Source of the DNA: Microbacterium oxydans
GTDB taxonomy: Bacteria > Actinomycetota > Actinomycetes > Actinomycetales > Microbacteriaceae
Length of the DNA: 64,000 bases
Assembly: GCF_000956405.1 (NCBI RefSeq)
Contig: NZ_JYIV01000022.1
Span: 62,001-126,000 of the forward strand
Direction: 5' to 3'
The position numbers and the translations under genes are program-made. Below are positions 60,687 to 64,000 of the stretch, one piece after another; within the stretch, counting starts at the first letter, position 1; each line of letters opens with the position of its first letter. The notes below the pieces were generated by a model, which worked only from the letters and a program-made list of their open reading frames with translations, was not told the origin of the DNA and made no database searches.

Positions 60687-62314
60687 CGACGACGTCACCT
60701 GCCGCCACCAGACCCGGCGGCCTGCGCGTAGGAGTGCAGCGCTTCGGCACATTCCTCTCGGGCATGATCATGCCCAACATCGCGGCCTTCATCGCCTGGG
60801 GCTTCATCACGATGTTGTTCATCCCGAAGGGGTTCTTCGGCGCGGAGAGCCCGTTCGGCTGGCACTGGGCCGGCGTGTCCGAGATCCTCGGCGGTGGTGG
60901 AGACTCCGTCATCATCGGCTGGCAGGGTGCCATGACCGCCGTGGCGGAAGGTGCTGACGGCAACATCCTCGCCTACGTGGGCCTGGTCGGTCCGATGGTG
61001 ACGTACCTGCTCCCGCTGCTGATCGCGAACACCGCAGGCCGCATGGTCTACGGTGAGCGCGGAGGCGTGGTCGCGTCGATCGCAACGGTCGGCGTGATCG
61101 TCGGCACGAACATCCCGATGTTCCTCGGCGCCATGATCATGGGTCCCCTCGCCGCCTGGGTCATGAAGCAGGTCGACCGGCTGTGGGACGGCAAGATCAA
61201 GCCCGGCTTCGAGATGCTGGTCAACAACTTCTCGGCCGGAATCCTCGGCATGATCCTGGCGATCTTCGGCTTCTTCGCCTTCGGCCCCGTGATGCTCGGC
61301 ATCAGCGCCGCGCTCGGTGCCGCTGTCGACTGGCTGGTCTCGCTGCAGCTGCTTCCGCTCGTATCGATCATCGTCGAGCCCGCGAAGGTGCTGTTCCTGA
61401 ACAACGCCATCAACCACGGCGTGTTCACCCCGCTCGGCATCGAGCAGGCGACCGAGACCGGCAAGTCCATCCTGTTCCTCATCGAGGCGAACCCCGGCCC
61501 CGGCCTCGGTCTGCTCCTCGCGTTCACGTTCTTCGGCGTCGGCGCGGCGAAGGCCTCGGCTCCGGGAGCGGCGATCATCCAGTTCTTCGGTGGCATCCAC
61601 GAGATCTACTTCCCCTACGCCCTGAGCAAGCCGACCACCATCCTCGCGCTCATCGCCGGTGGCGCGGCCGGTGTCACGACGAACATGGTCCTCGGCGGGG
61701 GCCTCGCCTTCCCCGCAGCTCCGGGAAGCATCATCGCCGTGACCGCTGCCGCCATCGGCCCTGGCGTCGGCAACCTCCTGGTCGTCTACCTCTCCGTCAT
61801 CGTCGCGGCGACCGTGACCTTCCTCATCACCGGTGTGATCCTGCGGGCATCCCGCAAGCGCGACCTCGAGGCCGAGGGTGACACCTTCGGCGCCGCGATC
61901 GCGCAGACCGAAGCCAACAAGGGCAAGTCGTCCGCCGCGATGGACGCACTGCGCACGTCGACGGCGTCCGCGGCGCCGGAGGCCGCGCCCGCCACGAGCG
62001 CGACCGTGATCTCGGCACCGATCGAGCGGATCGTGTTCGCCTGCGATGCCGGGATGGGCTCGTCCGCCATGGGCGCGAGCGTGCTGCGCAACAAGCTCAA
62101 GAAGGCCGGCATCGAGGACATCACGGTCACCAACCAGGCGATCGCCAACCTCGACGGGACGGCTGACGTCGTCATCACGCAGCAGCAGCTCACCGAGCGC
62201 GCCGAGGCGAAGTCGCCGAACTCGGTCCACGTCTCCGTGGACAACTTCATGAACTCGCCCCGCTACGAAGAAGTCGTCGAGATGGTGCGCGAGCAGCGAA
62301 AGGAAACAGAATGA
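60683..62314 (+). CDS. mtlA: Mannitol PTS transporter EIICB (MtlA)
   Basis: The 543-residue protein has an EIIC membrane domain (about 15-375: GTFLSGMIMPNIAAFIAWGFIT, LIANTAGRMVYGERGGVVASIATVGVIVGTNIPMFLGAMIMGPL, NNAINHGVFTPLG) and a C-terminal EIIB domain with active Cys in VFACDAGMGSSAMGASVLR. It imports and phosphorylates mannitol to mannitol-1-phosphate. No EIIA is fused; it is supplied by the next gene. Confidence 0.95.
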   Translation: MTTTSPAATRPGGLRVGVQRFGTFLSGMIMPNIAAFIAWGFITMLFIPKGFFGAESPFGWHWAGVSEILGGGGDSVIIGWQGAMTAVAEGADGNILAYVGLVGPMVTYLLPLLIANTAGRMVYGERGGVVASIATVGVIVGTNIPMFLGAMIMGPLAAWVMKQVDRLWDGKIKPGFEMLVNNFSAGILGMILAIFGFFAFGPVMLGISAALGAAVDWLVSLQLLPLVSIIVEPAKVLFLNNAINHGVFTPLGIEQATETGKSILFLIEANPGPGLGLLLAFTFFGVGAAKASAPGAAIIQFFGGIHEIYFPYALSKPTTILALIAGGAAGVTTNMVLGGGLAFPAAPGSIIAVTAAAIGPGVGNLLVVYLSVIVAATVTFLITGVILRASRKRDLEAEGDTFGAAIAQTEANKGKSSAAMDALRTSTASAAPEAAPATSATVISAPIERIVFACDAGMGSSAMGASVLRNKLKKAGIEDITVTNQAIANLDGTADVVITQQQLTERAEAKSPNSVHVSVDNFMNSPRYEEVVEMVREQRKETE

Positions 62315-62745
62315 GCGTCCTCACCCAGGATCAGGTCCGCATCCATCCCGGTGGTGCGACACGAGACGAGGCTCTGCAGGAGGCGACGGACATCCTCGTC
62401 TCCGCCGGTGCCGTGACCCCGGCCTATGTCGACGCGATGCGACAGCGTGAGGAGACGGTGTCGACGTTCATGGGCAACGGCCTGGCCATCCCGCACGGCA
62501 CGAACGACGCGAAGGACACCATCCTCGCCTCCGCGCTGTCGGTCGTCCGCTACGACGGCGGCGTGGACTGGTCCGGCGAGCCCGCGACCTTCGTGATCGG
62601 CATCGCCGGCATCGGCGACGAGCACCTGGAGATCCTCTCCCGCATCGCGATCCTGTTCTCCGAGGAGGACGACGTCGCGAAGCTGTCAGCGGCGCAGACT
62701 CCCGAGGAGCTCTACGCCCTCCTGTCGGAGGTGAACGAAGGATGA
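62311..62745 (+). CDS. mtlF: Mannitol PTS EIIA (MtlF)
   Basis: This 144-residue EIIA has the phosphorylated His in [16 protein letters not shown] (about residue 62). It passes phosphate from HPr to the EIIB domain of MtlA. 4-bp overlaps exist at both ends. Confidence 0.94.
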   Translation: MSVLTQDQVRIHPGGATRDEALQEATDILVSAGAVTPAYVDAMRQREETVSTFMGNGLAIPHGTNDAKDTILASALSVVRYDGGVDWSGEPATFVIGIAGIGDEHLEILSRIAILFSEEDDVAKLSAAQTPEELYALLSEVNEG

Positions 62746-63899
62746 AGGCGGTCCACTTCGGGGCGGGCAACATCGGACGCGGGTTCGTCGGGCTGCTGCT
62801 GCGCGACGGCGGGTACGAGGTGGTCTTCTCGGACGTCGCAGATGCACTGGTCGATGCGATCAACGAGGTCGACTCGTACACCGTGCACGAGGCCGGCCCC
62901 GGAGGGACCGATCACGTCGTCACCGGGTTTCGCGCGGTCAACAGTCGCACGCATCCGGCCGCGGTCGCCGAGGAGGTCGCGACCGCGGATGTCGTCACGA
63001 CCGCGGTGGGCCCGACCGTGCTGCGATTCGTCGCGCCCTCGATCGTCGCCGGACTCGCCCTGCGCAGTCCGGACTCCGCGCCGCTGCAGGTGATGGCGTG
63101 CGAGAACGCGATCGGAGCCACCGACCTGCTGCGGCGGGAGGTCGTCGCTGCGGCGGGCGACGATGCCGAGACGCTGCTCGCACGTGCGGTGTTCGCCAAC
63201 ACGGCCGTGGACCGCATCGTCCCGGCGCAGCCGGAGGGATCGGGCGTGGACGTGACGGTCGAGCCCTACTTCGAGTGGGCCATCGAGTCGGGCCCCTTCG
63301 GCGGCGAGCTGCCGAACATTCCCGGTGCGCACTTCGTCGAGGACCTGGCGCCGTACATCGAGCGCAAGCTGTTCACGGTGAACACGGGCCATGCGGCGAC
63401 CGCGTACTTCGGAGCGCGTGCGGGCATCGAGCGCATCTCGGACGCCCTCGCCGACCCGGCCATCGCGGCGAGCGTCTCTGCAGCTCTCGAGGAGACATCG
63501 GCCGTCCTGGTGGCCGAGCACGGGCTCGACCCGGCAGACCTCGCCGACTACCGTGCGACGATCCTCGAACGCTTCCGCAACCCCGCGCTCGTCGACACCG
63601 TGCAGCGCGTCGGGCGTCAGCCGCTGCGGAAGATCTCACGGCATGAGCGCTTCGTGGGCCCAGCCGCCATGGCGGCGGAACGGGGGCTTCCTGCCGAGGC
63701 GCTCGTCGCCGCCGTGTCAGCAGCACTCGAGTTCGACGACCCCGCCGACGAGCAGTCCGTCGAGCTGCAGCAGCTGCTCCGCACAACGGACCCCGCCGCG
63801 TTCACCACCAGCACGACGGGCCTCGACCCGGAGCACCCGCTGTTCCCGCTGATCCGCGATGCCGTCGCCGCCCGGCAACAGCAGCTGGGCGCTGTCTGA
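62742..63899 (+). CDS. mtlD: Mannitol-1-phosphate 5-dehydrogenase
   Basis: This 385-residue NAD-dependent enzyme oxidises mannitol-1-phosphate to fructose-6-phosphate. The NAD motif [15 protein letters not shown], the [12 protein letters not shown] strand, and the polyol-dehydrogenase [16 protein letters not shown] region are intact. It completes the pathway and ends the operon before a terminator. Confidence 0.95.
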   Translation: MKAVHFGAGNIGRGFVGLLLRDGGYEVVFSDVADALVDAINEVDSYTVHEAGPGGTDHVVTGFRAVNSRTHPAAVAEEVATADVVTTAVGPTVLRFVAPSIVAGLALRSPDSAPLQVMACENAIGATDLLRREVVAAAGDDAETLLARAVFANTAVDRIVPAQPEGSGVDVTVEPYFEWAIESGPFGGELPNIPGAHFVEDLAPYIERKLFTVNTGHAATAYFGARAGIERISDALADPAIAASVSAALEETSAVLVAEHGLDPADLADYRATILERFRNPALVDTVQRVGRQPLRKISRHERFVGPAAMAAERGLPAEALVAAVSAALEFDDPADEQSVELQQLLRTTDPAAFTTSTTGLDPEHPLFPLIRDAVAARQQQLGAV

Positions 63900-63913
63900 C
63901 GCCTCGCTCAGAG

Positions 63914-63952
63914 ACGCCCCCGTCTGCCGATACCATCGGTGGGCGGGGGCGT
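63914..63952 (+). terminator. Terminator of the mannitol operon
   Basis: The stem acgcccccg / cgggggcgt with a 21-nt loop is followed by ttctc, 14 bp past the mtlD stop. Confidence 0.75.
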
Positions 63953-64000
63953 TTCTCGACACGACGGCGTGCGGGAGGACAGTGAGGTTCGGGAGCCACA

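Overview
The window is high-GC actinobacterial DNA, most likely Microbacterium or a close relative in the Microbacteriaceae. The core genes fit this: acyl-CoA carboxylase with a small epsilon subunit, a Ku/LigD pair, a DUF3039 protein, RNase PH/RdgB, a nicotinate phosphoribosyltransferase, and an LpdA-type flavoprotein without redox cysteines. At least fifteen genes start 6-7 nt after a TAnnnT hexamer with no usable Shine-Dalgarno sequence, the actinobacterial leaderless pattern.

Layout. 1-1121: end of a cadmium/zinc-type unit (P-type ATPase and CmtR-like repressor). 1165-12125: a mobile metal-resistance element bounded by 35-bp imperfect direct repeats. It carries a recombinase module (tyrosine recombinase, XRE regulator, zinc-ribbon protein with a degenerate recombinase-like end), a SulP transporter, a MerR regulator, and a six-gene operon trxB-trxA-acr3-arsRC-arsC-chrA in which five of the six genes are joined by 4-bp overlaps. 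12185-20522: an 8.3-kb element with a large serine integrase inserted in a cpaF/tadA secretion-ATPase gene. Both junctions can be read, so attB and a palindromic attP can be rebuilt. It carries a toxin/antitoxin/third-gene operon that resembles toxin-antitoxin-chaperone (TAC) systems, an excisionase-like gene, a P-loop ATPase, zinc-ribbon proteins and a lipoprotein, but no recognisable capsid or conjugation genes. A 65-bp piece of cpaF sits between the two elements, so the gene has been hit twice.

20521-25850: chromosome with the 5' part of cpaF, tRNA-Leu(TAG), a DedA protein, divergent ku and ligD, and a CDF metal exporter. 25884-32133: a 6.2-kb element with a 17-bp direct-repeat core, a tyrosine integrase, a small serine recombinase, arm-type repeats at both ends, three tandem 10-bp repeats and about eight small unknown genes.

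32172-64000: conserved chromosome: rdgB-rph, murI, pncB, an ABC transporter whose ATPase has a long Lys/Ala-rich histone-like N-terminus, a nucleotidyltransferase, accD-epsilon, a ROK regulator, a two-component system with an additional kinase-like membrane protein, a TrmA-type RNA methyltransferase, maf, biotin carboxylase, lpdA, purine nucleoside phosphorylase, a phosphohexomutase, and a mannitol PTS operon. That operon encodes a stand-alone EIIB, HPr, EI, MtlA, MtlF and MtlD in 4-bp-overlapping order. A PRD-type activator diverges from it, and a second HPr-like gene lies beyond the activator.
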